Origin: Cladorhizidae sp. MBARI D1340-BT2
Lineage: Eukaryota > Porifera > Demospongiae > Poecilosclerida > Cladorhizidae
Reading direction: 5' to 3'
DNA length: 64,000 nucleotides
Assembly (NCBI GenBank): GCA_028752905.1
Contig: JAQNBH010000002.1
Span: 36,858,075 to 36,922,074, forward strand
Part shown: positions 13,101 through 28,100 of the stretch, one piece after another
Layout of the letters: each line of letters begins with the position of its first letter
Numbering within the stretch: the first letter of the stretch is position 1
The notes under the pieces: model-generated
Seen by the model: the letters and a program-made list of their open reading frames with translations, nothing else
Database searches by the model: none
What the model was told of the DNA's origin: nothing
Program-made: the position numbers and the translations under genes

Positions 13101-16100
13101 CACTTCCTACTGGCAGCATTAGTTGGATCATGTGATGCACTTCCTACTGGCAGGATGAGTTGGATCATGTGATGCACTTCCTACTGGCAGGATTAGTTGG
13201 AGCATGTGATGCACTTCCTACTGGCAGCATTAGTTGGATCATGTGATGCACTTCCTACAGGCAGGATGAGTTGGATCATGTGATGCACTTCCTACTGGCA
13301 GGATTAGTTGGATCATGTGATGCACTTCCTACTGGAAGGATTAGTTGGATCATGTGATGCACTTCCTACTGGCAGGATTAGTTGGATCATGTGATGCACT
13401 TCCTACAGGCAGGATGAGTTGGATCATGTGATGCACTTCCTACTGGCAGCATTAGTTGGATCATGTGATGCACTTCCTACTGGCAGCATTAGTTGGATCA
13501 TGTGATGCACTTCCTACTGGCAGCATTAGTTGGATCATGTGATGCACTTCCTACTGGCAGCATTAGTTGGATCATGTGATGTGTGATGCACTTCCTACTG
13601 GCAGGATTAATTGGATCATGTGATGCACTTCCTACTGGCAGGATTAGTTGGATCATGTGATGCACTTCCTACTGGCAGGATTAGTTGGATCATGTGATGC
13701 ACTTCCTACTGGCAGGATTAGTTGGATCATGTGATGCACTTCCTACTGGCAGCATTAGTTGGATCATGTGATGCACTTCCTACTGGCAGCATTAGTTGGA
13801 TCATGTGATGCACTTCCTACTGGCAGCATTAGTTGGATCATGTGATGCACTTCCTACTGGCAGCATTAGTTGGATCATGTGATGCACTTCATACTGGCAG
13901 GATTAGTTGGATCATGTGATGCACTTCCTACTGGCAGCATTAGTTGGAGCATGTGATGCACTTCCTACTGGCAGGATTAGTTGGAGCATGTGATGCACTT
14001 CCTAATGTCAGCATTAGTTGGATCATGTGATGCACTTCCTACTGGCAGCATTAGTTGGATCATGTGATGCACTTCCTACTGGCAGCATTAGTTGGATCAT
14101 GTGATGCACTTCCTACTGGCAGGATTAGTTGGATCATGTGATGCACTTCCTACTGGCAGGATTAGTTGGATCATGTGATGCACTTCCTACTGGCAGCATT
14201 AGTTGGATCATGTGATGCACTTCCTACTGGTAGGATTAGTTGGACCATGTGATGCACTTCCTACTGGCAGCATTAGTTGGAGCATGTGATGCACTTCCTA
14301 CTGGCAGCATTAGTTGGATCATGTGATGCACTTCCTACTGGCAGGATTAGTTGGATCATGTGATGCACTTCCTACTGGCAGCATTAGTTGGATCATGTGA
14401 TGCACTTCCTACTGGCAGCATTAGTTGGATCATGTGATGCACTTCCTACTGGCAGGATTAGTTGGAGCATGTGATGCACTTCCTACTGGCAGCATTAGTT
14501 GGATCATGTGATGCACTTCCTACTGGCAGCATTAGTTGGATCATGTGATGCACTTCATACTGGCAGGATTAGTTGGATCATGTGATGCACTTGCTACTGG
14601 CAGGATTAGTTGGATCATGTGATGCACTTCCTACTGGCAGCATTAGTTGGATCATGTGATGCACTTCCTACTGGCAGCATTAGTTGGATCATGTGATGCA
14701 CTTCCTACTGGCAGCATTAGTTGGATCATGTGATGCACTTCCTACTGGCAGCATTAGTTGGATCATGTGATGCACTTCCTACTGGCAGCATTAGTTGGAT
14801 CATGTGATGCACTTCCTACTGGCAGGATTAGTTGGATCATGTGATGCACTTCATACTGGCAGCATTAGTTGGATCATGTGATGCACTTCCTACTGGCAGG
14901 ATTAGTTGGAGCATGTGATGCACTTCCTACTGGCAGGATTAGTTGGAGCATGTGATACACTTCCTACTGGCAGGATTAGTTGGATCATGTGATGCACTTC
15001 CTACTGGCAGGATTAGTTGGATCATGTGATGCACTTCCTACTGGCAGGATTAGTTGGATCATGTGATGCACTTCCTACTGGCAGCATTAGTTAGATCATG
15101 TGATGCACTTCCTACTGGCAGCATTAGTTGGATCATGTGATGCACTTCCTACTGGCAGCATTAGTTGGATCATGTGATGCACTTCCTAATGGCAGCATTA
15201 GTTGGATCATGTGATGCACTTCATACTGGCAGGATTAGTTGGATCATGTGATGCACTTCCTACTGGCAGCATTAGTTGGAGCATGTGATGCACTTCCTAC
15301 TGGCAGGATTAGTTGGATCATGTGATGCACTTCCTACTGGCAGCATTAGTTGGATCATGTGATGCACTTCCTACTGGCAGCATTAGTTGGATCATGTGAT
15401 GCACTTCCTACTGGCAGGATTAGTTGGATCATGTGATGCACTTCCTACTGGCAGTATTAGTTGGATCATGTGATGCACTTCCTACTGGCAGCATTAGTTG
15501 GATCATGTGATGCACTTCCTACTGGCAGCATTAGTTGGATCATGTGATGCACTTCCTACTGGCAGGATTAGTTGGATCATGTGATGCACTTCATACTGGC
15601 AGCATTAGTTGGATCATGTGATGCACTTCCTACTGGCAGGATTAGTTGGAGCATGTGATGCACTTCCTACTGGCAGGATTAGTTGGATCATGTGATGCAC
15701 TTCCTACTGGCAGGATTAGTTGGATCATGTGATGCACTTCCTACTGGCAGGATTAGTTGGATCATGTGATGCACTTCCTACTGGCAGCATTAGTTGGATC
15801 ATGTGATGCACTTCCTACTGGCAGCATTAGTTGGATCATGTGATGCACTTCCTACTGGCAGGATTAGTTGGATCATGTGGTGCACTTCCTACTGGCAGGA
15901 TTAGTTGGATCATGTGATGCACTTCCTACTGGCAGCATTAGTTGGATCATGTGATGCACTTCCTACTGGCAGGATTAGTTGGATCATGTGATGCACTTCC
16001 TACTGACAGCATTAGTTGGATCATGTGATGCACTTCCTACTGGCAGGATTAGTTGGATCATGTGATGCACTTCCTACTGGCAGGATTAGTTGGATCATGT

Positions 16101-19100
16101 GATGCACTTCCTACTGGCAGGATTAGTTGGATCATGTGATGCACTTCCTACTGGCAGCATTAGTTGGATCATGTGATGCACTTCCTACTGGCAGCATTAG
16201 TTGGATCATGTGATGCACTTCCTACTGGCAGCATTAGTTGGATCATGTGATGCACTTCCTACTGGCATCATTAGTTGGAGCATGTGATGCACTTCCTACT
16301 GGCAGGATTAGTTGGATCATGTGATGCACTTCCTACTGGCAGGATTAGTTGGATCATGTGATGCACTTCCTACTGGCAGCATTAGTTGGATCATGTGATG
16401 CACTTCATACTGGCAGGATGAGTTGGATCATGTGATGCACTTCCTACTGGCAGGATTAGTTGGAGCATGTGATGCACTTCCTACTGGCAGCATTAGTTGG
16501 ATCATGTGATGCACTTCCTACAGGCAGGATGAGTTGGATCATGTGATGCACTTCCTACTGGCAGGATTAGTGGATCATGTGATGCACTTCCTACTGGCAG
16601 GATTAGTTGGATCATGTGATGCACTTCCTACTGGCAGGATTAGTTGAATCATGTGATGCACTTCCTACAGGCAGGATGAGTTGGATCATGTGATGCACTT
16701 CCTACTGACAGCATTAGTTGGATCATGTGATGCACTTCCTACTGGCAGCATTAGTTGGATCATGTGATGCACTTCCTACTGGCAGCATTAGTTGGATCAT
16801 GTGATGCACTTCCTACTGGCAGGATTAGTTGGATCATGTGATGCACTTCCTACTGGCAGGATTAGTTGGAGCATGTGATGCACTTCCTACTGGCAGCATT
16901 AGTTGGAGAATGTGATGCACTTCCTACTGGCAGCATAAGTTGGATCATGTGATGCACTTCCTACTGGCAGCATTAGTTGGATCATGTGATTCACTTCCTA
17001 CTGGCAGGATTAGTTGGATCATGTGATGCACTTCCTACTGGCAGCATTAGTTGGATCATGTGATGCACTTCCTACTGGCAGCATTAGTTGGATCATGTGA
17101 TGCACTTCCTACTGGCAGCATTAGTTGGATCATGTGATGCACTTCCTACTGGCAGAATGAGTTGGATCATGTGATGCACTTCCTACTGGCAGCATTAGTT
17201 GGATCATGTGATGCACTTCCTACTGGCAGCATTAGTTGGATCATGTGATGCACTTCCTACTGGCAGCATTAGTTGGATCATGTGATGCACTTCCTACTGG
17301 CAGCATTAGTTGGATCATGTGATGCACTTCCTACTGGCAGGATTAGTTGGATCATGTGATGCACTTCCTACTGGCAGGATTAGTTGGATCATGTGATGCA
17401 CTTCCTACTGGCAGCATTAGTTGGATCATGTGATGCACTTCCTACTGGCAGCATTAGTTGGATCATGTGATGCACTTCCTACTGGCAGGATTAGTTGGAT
17501 CATGTGGTGCACTTCCTACTGGCAGGATTAGTTGGATCATGTGGTGCACTTCCTACTGGCAGGATTAGTTGGATCATGTGATGCACTTCCTACTGGCAGC
17601 ATTAGTTGGATCATGTGATGCACTTCCTACTGGCAGGATTAGTTGGATCATGTGATGCACTTCCTACTGACAGCATTAGTTGGATCATGTGATGCACTTC
17701 CTACTGGCAGCATTAGTTGGATCATGTGATGCACTTCCTACTAGCAGGATTAGTTGGAGCATGTGATGCACTTCCTAATGTCAGCATTAGTTGGATCATG
17801 TGATGCACTTCCTACTGGCAGCATTAGTTGGATCATGTGATGCACTTCCTACTGGCAGCATTAGTTGGATCATGTGATGCACTTCCTACTGGCAGGATTA
17901 GTTGGATCATGTGATGCACTTCCTACTGGCAGGATTAGTTTGATCATGTGATGCACTTCCTACTGGCAGCATTAGTTGGATCATGTGATGCACTTCCTAC
18001 TGGCAGCATTAGTTGGATCATGTGATGCACTTCCTACTGGCAGCATTAGTTGGATCATGTGATGCACTTCCTACTGGCAGCATTAGTTGGAGCATGTGAT
18101 GCACTTCCTACAGGCAGAATTAGTTGGATCATGTGATGCACTTCCTACTGACAGGATTAGTTGGATCATGTGATGCACTTCCTACTGGCAGCATTAGTTG
18201 GATCATGTGATGCACTTCCTACTGGCAGGATTAGTTGGATCATGTGATGCACTTCCTACTGGCAGCATTAGTTGGATCATGTGATGCACTTCCTACTGGC
18301 AGCATTAGTTGGATCATGTGATGCACTTCCTACTGGCAGCATTAGTTGGATCATGTGATGCACTTCCTACTGGCAGGATGAGTTGGATCATGTGATGCAC
18401 TTCCTACTGGCAGGATTAGTTGTATCATGTGATGCACTTCCTACTGGCAGGATTAGTTGGATCATGTGATGCACTTCCTACAGGGAGGATTAGTTGGATC
18501 ATGTGATGCACTTCATACTGGCAGGATGAGTTGGATCATGTGATGCACTTCCTACTGGCAGGATTAGTTGGATCATGTGATGCACTTCCTACTGGCAGGA
18601 TTAGTTGGATCATGTGATGCACTTCCTACTGGCAGGATTAGTTGGATCATGTGATGCACTTCCTACTGGCAGGATTAGTTGGATCATGTGATGCACTTCC
18701 TACTGGCAGGATTAGTTGGATCATGTGATGCACTTCCTACAGGCAGGATGAGTTGGATCATGTGATGCACTTCCTACTGGCAGCATTAGTTGGATCATGT
18801 GATGCACTTCCTACTGGCAGCATTAGTTGGATCATGTGATGCACTTCCTACTGGCAGCATTAGTTGGATCATGTGATGCACTTCCTACTGGCAGCATTAG
18901 TTGGATCATGTGATGCACTTCCTACTGGCAGGATTAATTGGATCATGTGATGCACTTCCTACTGGCAGGATTAGTTGGATCATGTGATGCACTTCCTACT
19001 GGCAGGATTAGTTGGATCATGTGATGCACTTCCTACTGGCAGGATTAGTTGGATCATGTGATGCACTTCCTACTGGCAGCATTAGTTGGATCATGTGATG

Positions 19101-22100
19101 CACTTCCTACTGGCAGCATTAGTTGGATCATGTGATGCACTTCCTACTGGCAGCATTAGTTGGATCATGTGATGCACTTCCTACTGGCAGCATTAGTTGG
19201 ATCATGTGATGCACTTCATACTGGCAGGATTAGTTGGATCATGTGATGCACTTCCTACTGGCAGCATTAGTTGGAGCATGTGATGCACTTCCTACTGGCA
19301 GGATTAGTTGGAGCATGTGATGCACTTCCTAATGTCAGCATTAGTTGGATCATGTGATGCACTTCCTACTGGCAGCATTAGTTGGATCATGTGATGCACT
19401 TCCTACTGGCAGCATTAGTTGGATCATGTGATGCACTTCCTACTGGCAGGATTAGTTGGATCATGTGATGCACTTCCTACTGGCAGGATTAGTTGGATCA
19501 TGTGATGCACTTCCTACTGGCAGCATTAGTTGGATCATGTGATGCACTTCCTACTGGCAGCATTAGTTGGATCATGTGATGCACTTCCTACTGGCAGCAT
19601 TAGTTGGATCATGTGATGCACTTCCTACTGGCAGGATTAGTTGGAGCATGTGATGCACTTCCTACTGGCAGGATTAGTTGGATCATGTGATGCACTTCCT
19701 ACTGGCAGGATTAGTTGGATCATGTGATGCACTTCCTACTGGCAGGATTAGTTGGATCATGTGATGCACTTCCTACTGGCAGCATTAGTTGGATCATGTG
19801 ATGCACTTCCTACTGGCAGCATTAGTTGGATCATGTGATGCACTTCCTACTGGCAGGATTAGTTGGATCATGTGGTGCACTTCCTACTGGCAGGATTAGT
19901 TGGATCATGTGATGCACTTCCTACTGGCAGCATTAGTTGGATCATGTGATGCACTTCCTACTGGCAGGATTAGTTGGATCATGTGATGCACTTCCTACTG
20001 GCAGGATTAGTTGGATCATGTGATGCACTTCCTACTGGCAGCATTAGTTGGATCATGTGATGCACTTCATACTGGCAGGATGAGTTGGATCATGTGATGC
20101 ACTTCCTACTGGCAGGATTAGTTGGAGCATGTGATGCACTTCCTACTGGCAGCATTAGTTGGATCATGTGATGCACTTCCTACAGGCAGGATGAGTTGGA
20201 TCATGTGATGCACTTCCTACTGGCAGGATTAGTTGGATCATGTGATGCACTTCCTACTGGCAGGATTAGTTGGATCATGTGATGCACTTCCTACTGGCAG
20301 GATTAGTTGGATCATGTGATGCACTTCCTACTGGCAGGATTAGTTGGATCATGTGATGCACTTCCTACTGGCAGGATTAGTTGGATCATGTGATGCACTT
20401 CCTACTGGCAGCATTAGTTGGATCATGTGATGCACTTCCTACTGGCAGCATTAGTTGGATCATGTGATGCACTTCCTACTGGCAGCATTAGTTGGATCAT
20501 GTGATGCACTTACTACTGGCAGGATTAGTTGGATCATGTGATGCACTTCCTACTGGCAGGATTAGTTGGATCATGTGATGCACTTCCTACTGGCAGCATT
20601 AGTTGGAGAATGTGATGCACTTCCTACTGGCAGCATAAGTTGGATCATGTGATGCACTTCCTACTGGCAGCATTAGTTGGATCATGTGATTCACTTCCTA
20701 CTGGAAGGATTAGTTGGATCATGTGATGCACTTCCTACTGGCAGCATTAGTTGGAGCATGTGATGCACTTCCTACTGGCAGGATTAGTTGGATCATGTGA
20801 TGCACTTCCTACTGGCAGCATTAGTTGGATCATGTGATGCACTTCCTACTGGCAGCATTAGTTGGATCATGTGATGCACTTCCTACTGGCAGCATTAGTT
20901 GGATCATGTGATGCACTTCCTACTGGCAGGATTAGTTGGAGCATGTGATGCACTTCCTACTGGCAGGATTAGTTGGATCATGTGATGCACTTCCTACTGG
21001 CAGGATTAGTTGGATCATGTGATGCACTTCCTACTGGCAGGATTAGTTGGATCATGTGATGCACTTCCTACTGGCAGCATTAGTTGGATCATGTGATGCA
21101 CTTCCTACTGGCAGCATTAGTTGGATCATGTGATGCACTTCCTACTGGCAGGATTAGTTGGATCATGTGGTGCACTTCCTACTGGCAGGATTAGTTGGAT
21201 CATGTGATGCACTTCCTACTGGCAGCATTAGTTGGATCATGTGATGCACTTCCTACTGGCAGGATTAGTTGGATCATGTGATGCACTTCCTACTGGCAGG
21301 ATTAGTTGGATCATGTGATGCACTTCCTACTGGCAGGATTAGTTGGATCATGTGATGCACTTCCTATTGGCAGCATTAGTTGGATCATGTGATGCACTTC
21401 ATACTGGCAGGATGAGTTGGATCATGTGATGCACTTCCTACTGGCAGGATTAGTTGGAGCATGTGATGCACTTCCTACTGGCAGCATTAGTGGGATCATG
21501 TGATGCACTTCCTACAGGCAGGATGAGTTGGATCATGTGATGCACTTCCTACTGGCAGGATTAGTTGGATCATGTGATGCACTTCCTACTGGCAGGATTA
21601 GTTGGATCATGTGATGCACTTCCTACTGGCAGGATTAGTTGGATCATGTGATGCAGTTCCTACAGGCAGGATGAGTTGGATCATGTGATGCACTTCCTAC
21701 TGGCAGCATTAGTTGGATCATGTGATTCACTTCCTACTGGCAGCATTAGTTGGATCATGTGATGCACTTCCTACTGGCAGCATTAGTTGGAGCATGTGAT
21801 GCACTTCCTACTGGCAGGATTAGTTGGATCATGTGATGCACTTCCTACTGGCAGCATTAGTTGGATCATGTGATGCACTTCCTACTGGCAGCATTAGTTG
21901 GATCATGTGATGCACTTCCTACTGGCAGCATTAGTTGGATCATGTGATGCACTTCCTACTGGCAGCATTAGTTGGATCATGTGATGCACTTCCTACTGGC
22001 AGCATTAGTTGGATCATGTGATGCACTTCCTACTGGCAGGATTAGTTGGATCATGTGATGCACTTCCTACTGGCAGGATTAGTTGGATCATGTGATGCAC

Positions 22101-25100
22101 TTCCTACTGGCAGCATTAGTTGGATCATGTGATGCACTTCCTACTGGCAGCATTAGTTGGATCATGTGATGCACTTCCTACTGGCAGGATTAGTTGGATC
22201 ATGTGGTGCACTTCCTACTGGCAGGATTAGTTGGATCATGTGATGCACTTCCTACTGGCAGCATTAGTTGGATCATGTGATGCACTTCCTACTGGCAGGA
22301 TTAGTTGGATCATGTGATGCATTTCCTACTGGCAGGATTAGTTGGATCATGTGATGCACTTCCTACTGGCAGGATTAGTTGGATCATGTGATGCACTTCC
22401 TACTGGCAGCATTAGTTGGATCATGTGATGCACTTCATACTGGCAGGATGAGTTGGATCATGTGATGCACTTCCTACTGGCAGGATTAGTTGGAGCATGT
22501 GATGCACTTCCTACTGGCAGCATTAGTTGGATCATGTGATGCACTTCCTACAGGCAGGATGAGTTGGATCATGTGATGCACTTCCTACTGGCAGGATTAG
22601 TTGGATCATGTGATGCACTTCCTACTGGCAGGATTAGTTGGATCATGTGATGCACTTCCTACCGGCAGGATTAGTTGGATCATGTGATGCACTTCCTACA
22701 GGCAGGATGAGTTGGATCATGTGATGCACTTCCTACTGGCAGCATTAGTTGGATCATGTGATGCACTTCCTACTGGCAGCATTAGTTGGATCATGTGATG
22801 CACTTCCTACTGGCAGCATTAGTTGGATCATGTGATGCACTTCCTACTGGCAGGATTAGTTGGATCATGTGATGCACTTCCTACTGGCAGGATTAGTTGG
22901 ATCATGTGATGCACTTCCTACTGGCAGCATTAGTTGGAGAATGTGATGCACTTCCTACTGGCAGAATGAGTTGGATCATGTGATGCACTTCCTACTGGCA
23001 GGATTAGTTGGATCATGTGATGCACTTCCTACTGGCAGCATTAGTTGGATCATGTGATGCACTTCCTACTGGCAGCATTAGTTGGATCATGTGATGCACT
23101 TCCTACTGGCAGCATTAGTTGGATCATGTGATGCACTTCCTACTGGCAGTATTAGTTGGATCATGTGATGCACTTCCTACTGGCAGCATTAGTTGGATCA
23201 TGTGATGCACTTCCTACTGGCAGAATGAGTTGGATCATGTGATGCACTTCCTACTGGCAGCATTAGTTGGATCATGTGATGCACTTCCTACTGGCAGGAT
23301 TAGTTGGATCATGTGATGCACTTCCTACTGGCAGCATTAGTTGGATCATGTGATGCACTTCCTACTGGCAGCATTAGTTGGATCATGTGATGCACTTCCT
23401 ACTGGCAGGATTAGTTGGATCATGTGATGCACTTCCTACTGACAGCATTAGTTGGATCATGTGATGCACTTCCTACTGGCAGGATTAGTTGGATCATGTG
23501 ATGCACTTCCTACTGACAGCATTAGTTGGATCATGTGATGCACTTCCTACTGGCAGCATTAGTTGGATCATGTGATGCACTTCCTACTGGCAGCATTAGT
23601 TGGATCATGTGATGCACTTCCTACTGGCAGCATTAGTTGGATCATGTGATGCACTTCCTACTGGCAGCATTAGTTGGAGCATGTGATGCACTTCCTACTG
23701 GCAGCATTAGTTGGATCATGTGATGCACTTCCTACTGGCAGCATTAGTTGGATCATGTGATGCACTTCCTACTGGCAGCATTAGTTGGATCATGTGATGC
23801 ACTTCCTACTGGCAGGATTAGTTGGATCATGTGATGCACTTCCTACTGGCAGGATTAGTTGGAGCATGTGATGCACTTCCTACTGGCAGCATTAGTTGGA
23901 GAATGTGATGCACTTCCTACTGGCAGCATAAGTTGGATCATGTGATGCACTTCCTACTGGCAGCATTAGTTGGATCATGTGATTCACTTCCTACTGGCAG
24001 GATTAGTTGGATCATGTGATGCACTTCCTACTGGCAGCATTAGTTGGATCATGTGATGCACTTCCTACTGGCAGCATTAGTTGGATCATGTGATGCACTT
24101 CCTACTGGCAGCATTAGTTGGATCATGTGATGCACTTCCTACTGGCAGAATGAGTTGGATCATGTGATGCACTTCCTACTGGCAGCATTAGTTGGATCAT
24201 GTGATGCACTTCCTACTGGCAGCATTAGTTGGATCATGTGATGCACTTCCTACTGGCAGCATTAGTTGGATCATGTGATGCACTTCCTACTGGCAGCATT
24301 AGTTGGATCATGTGATGCACTTCCTACTGGCAGGATTAGTTGGATCATGTGATGCACTTCCTACTGGCAGGATTAGTTGGATCATGTGATGCACTTCCTA
24401 CTGGCAGCATTAGTTGGATCATGTGATGCACTTCCTACTGGCAGCATTAGTTGGATCATGTGATGCACTTCCTACTGGCAGGATTAGTTGGATCATGTGG
24501 TGCACTTCCTACTGGCAGGATTAGTTGGATCATGTGGTGCACTTCCTACTGGCAGGATTAGTTGGATCATGTGATGCACTTCCTACTGGCAGCATTAGTT
24601 GGATCATGTGATGCACTTCCTACTGGCAGGATTAGTTGGATCATGTGATGCACTTCCTACTGACAGCATTAGTTGGATCATGTGATGCACTTCCTACTGG
24701 CAGCATTAGTTGGATCATGTGATGCACTTCCTACTAGCAGGATTAGTTGGAGCATGTGATGCACTTCCTAATGTCAGCATTAGTTGGATCATGTGATGCA
24801 CTTCCTACTGGCAGCATTAGTTGGATCATGTGATGCACTTCCTACTGGCAGCATTAGTTGGATCATGTGATGCACTTCCTACTGGCAGGATTAGTTGGAT
24901 CATGTGATGCACTTCCTACTGGCAGGATTAGTTTGATCATGTGATGCACTTCCTACTGGCAGCATTAGTTGGATCATGTGATGCACTTCCTACTGGCAGC
25001 ATTAGTTGGATCATGTGATGCACTTCCTACTGGCAGCATTAGTTGGATCATGTGATGCACTTCCTACTGGCAGCATTAGTTGGAGCATGTGATGCACTTC

Positions 25101-28100
25101 CTACAGGCAGAATTAGTTGGATCATGTGATGCACTTCCTACTGACAGGATTAGTTGGATCATGTGATGCACTTCCTACTGGCAGCATTAGTTGGATCATG
25201 TGATGCACTTCCTACTGGCAGGATTAGTTGGATCATGTGATGCACTTCCTACTGGCAGCATTAGTTGGATCATGTGATGCACTTCCTACTGGCAGCATTA
25301 GTTGGATCATGTGATGCACTTCCTACTGGCAGCATTAGTTGGATCATGTGATGCACTTCCTACTGGCAGGATGAGTTGGATCATGTGATGCACTTCCTAC
25401 TGGCAGGATTAGTTGTATCATGTGATGCACTTCCTACTGGCAGGATTAGTTGGATCATGTGATGCACTTCCTACAGGGAGGATTAGTTGGATCATGTGAT
25501 GCACTTCATACTGGCAGGATGAGTTGGATCATGTGATGCACTTCCTACTGGCAGGATTAGTTGGATCATGTGATGCACTTCCTACTGGCAGGATTAGTTG
25601 GATCATGTGATGCACTTCCTACTGGCAGGATTAGTTGGATCATGTGATGCACTTCCTACTGGCAGGATTAGTTGGATCATGTGATGCACTTCCTACTGGC
25701 AGGATTAGTTGGATCATGTGATGCACTTCCTACAGGCAGGATGAGTTGGATCATGTGATGCACTTCCTACTGGCAGCATTAGTTGGATCATGTGATGCAC
25801 TTCCTACTGGCAGCATTAGTTGGATCATGTGATGCACTTCCTACTGGCAGCATTAGTTGGATCATGTGATGCACTTCCTACTGGCAGCATTAGTTGGATC
25901 ATGTGATGCACTTCCTACTGGCAGGATTAATTGGATCATGTGATGCACTTCCTACTGGCAGGATTAGTTGGATCATGTGATGCACTTCCTACTGGCAGGA
26001 TTAGTTGGATCATGTGATGCACTTCCTACTGGCAGGATTAGTTGGATCATGTGATGCACTTCCTACTGGCAGCATTAGTTGGATCATGTGATGCACTTCC
26101 TACTGGCAGCATTAGTTGGATCATGTGATGCACTTCCTACTGGCAGCATTAGTTGGATCATGTGATGCACTTCCTACTGGCAGCATTAGTTGGATCATGT
26201 GATGCACTTCATACTGGCAGGATTAGTTGGATCATGTGATGCACTTCCTACTGGCAGCATTAGTTGGAGCATGTGATGCACTTCCTACTGGCAGGATTAG
26301 TTGGAGCATGTGATGCACTTCCTAATGTCAGCATTAGTTGGATCATGTGATGCACTTCCTACTGGCAGCATTAGTTGGATCATGTGATGCACTTCCTACT
26401 GGCAGCATTAGTTGGATCATGTGATGCACTTCCTACTGGCAGGATTAGTTGGATCATGTGATGCACTTCCTACTGGCAGGATTAGTTGGATCATGTGATG
26501 CACTTCCTACTGGCAGCATTAGTTGGATCATGTGATGCACTTCCTACTGGCAGCATTAGTTGGATCATGTGATGCACTTCCTACTGGCAGCATTAGTTGG
26601 ATCATGTGATGCACTTCCTACTGGCAGGATTAGTTGGAGCATGTGATGCACTTCCTACTGGCAGGATTAGTTGGATCATGTGATGCACTTCCTACTGGCA
26701 GGATTAGTTGGATCATGTGATGCACTTCCTACTGGCAGGATTAGTTGGATCATGTGATGCACTTCCTACTGGCAGCATTAGTTGGATCATGTGATGCACT
26801 TCCTACTGGCAGCATTAGTTGGATCATGTGATGCACTTCCTACTGGCAGGATTAGTTGGATCATGTGGTGCACTTCCTACTGGCAGGATTAGTTGGATCA
26901 TGTGATGCACTTCCTACTGGCAGCATTAGTTGGATCATGTGATGCACTTCCTACTGGCAGGATTAGTTGGATCATGTGATGCACTTCCTACTGGCAGGAT
27001 TAGTTGGATCATGTGATGCACTTCATACTGGCAGGATGAGTTGGATCATGTGATGCACTTCCTACTGGCAGGATTAGTTGGAGCATGTGATGCACTTCCT
27101 ACTGGCAGCATTAGTTGGATCATGTGATGCACTTCCTACAGGCAGGATGAGTTGGATCATGTGATGCACTTCCTACTGGCAGGATTAGTTGGATCATGTG
27201 ATGCACTTCCTACTGGCAGGATTAGTTGGATCATGTGATGCACTTCCTACTGGCAGGATTAGTTGGATCATGTGATGCACTTCCTACTGGCAGGATTAGT
27301 TGGATCATGTGATGCACTTCCTACTGGCAGGATTAGTTGGATCATGTGATGCACTTCCTACTGGCAGCATTAGTTGGATCATGTGATGCACTTCCTACTG
27401 GCAGCATTAGTTGGATCATGTGATGCACTTCCTACTGGCAGCATTAGTTGGATCATGTGATGCACTTACTACTGGCAGGATTAGTTGGATCATGTGATGC
27501 ACTTCCTACTGGCAGGATTAGTTGGATCATGTGATGCACTTCCTACTGGCAGCATTAGTTGGAGAATGTGATGCACTTCCTACTGGCAGCATAAGTTGGA
27601 TCATGTGATGCACTTCCTACTGGCAGCATTAGTTGGATCATGTGATTCACTTCCTACTGGAAGGATTAGTTGGATCATGTGATGCACTTCCTACTGGCAG
27701 CATTAGTTGGAGCATGTGATGCACTTCCTACTGGCAGGATTAGTTGGATCATGTGATGCACTTCCTACTGGCAGCATTAGTTGGATCATGTGATGCACTT
27801 CCTACTGGCAGCATTAGTTGGATCATGTGATGCACTTCCTACTGGCAGCATTAGTTGGATCATGTGATGCACTTCCTACTGGCAGGATTAGTTGGAGCAT
27901 GTGATGCACTTCCTACTGGCAGGATTAGTTGGATCATGTGATGCACTTCCTACTGGCAGGATTAGTTGGATCATGTGATGCACTTCCTACTGGCAGGATT
28001 AGTTGGATCATGTGATGCACTTCCTACTGGCAGCATTAGTTGGATCATGTGATGCACTTCCTACTGGCAGCATTAGTTGGATCATGTGATGCACTTCCTA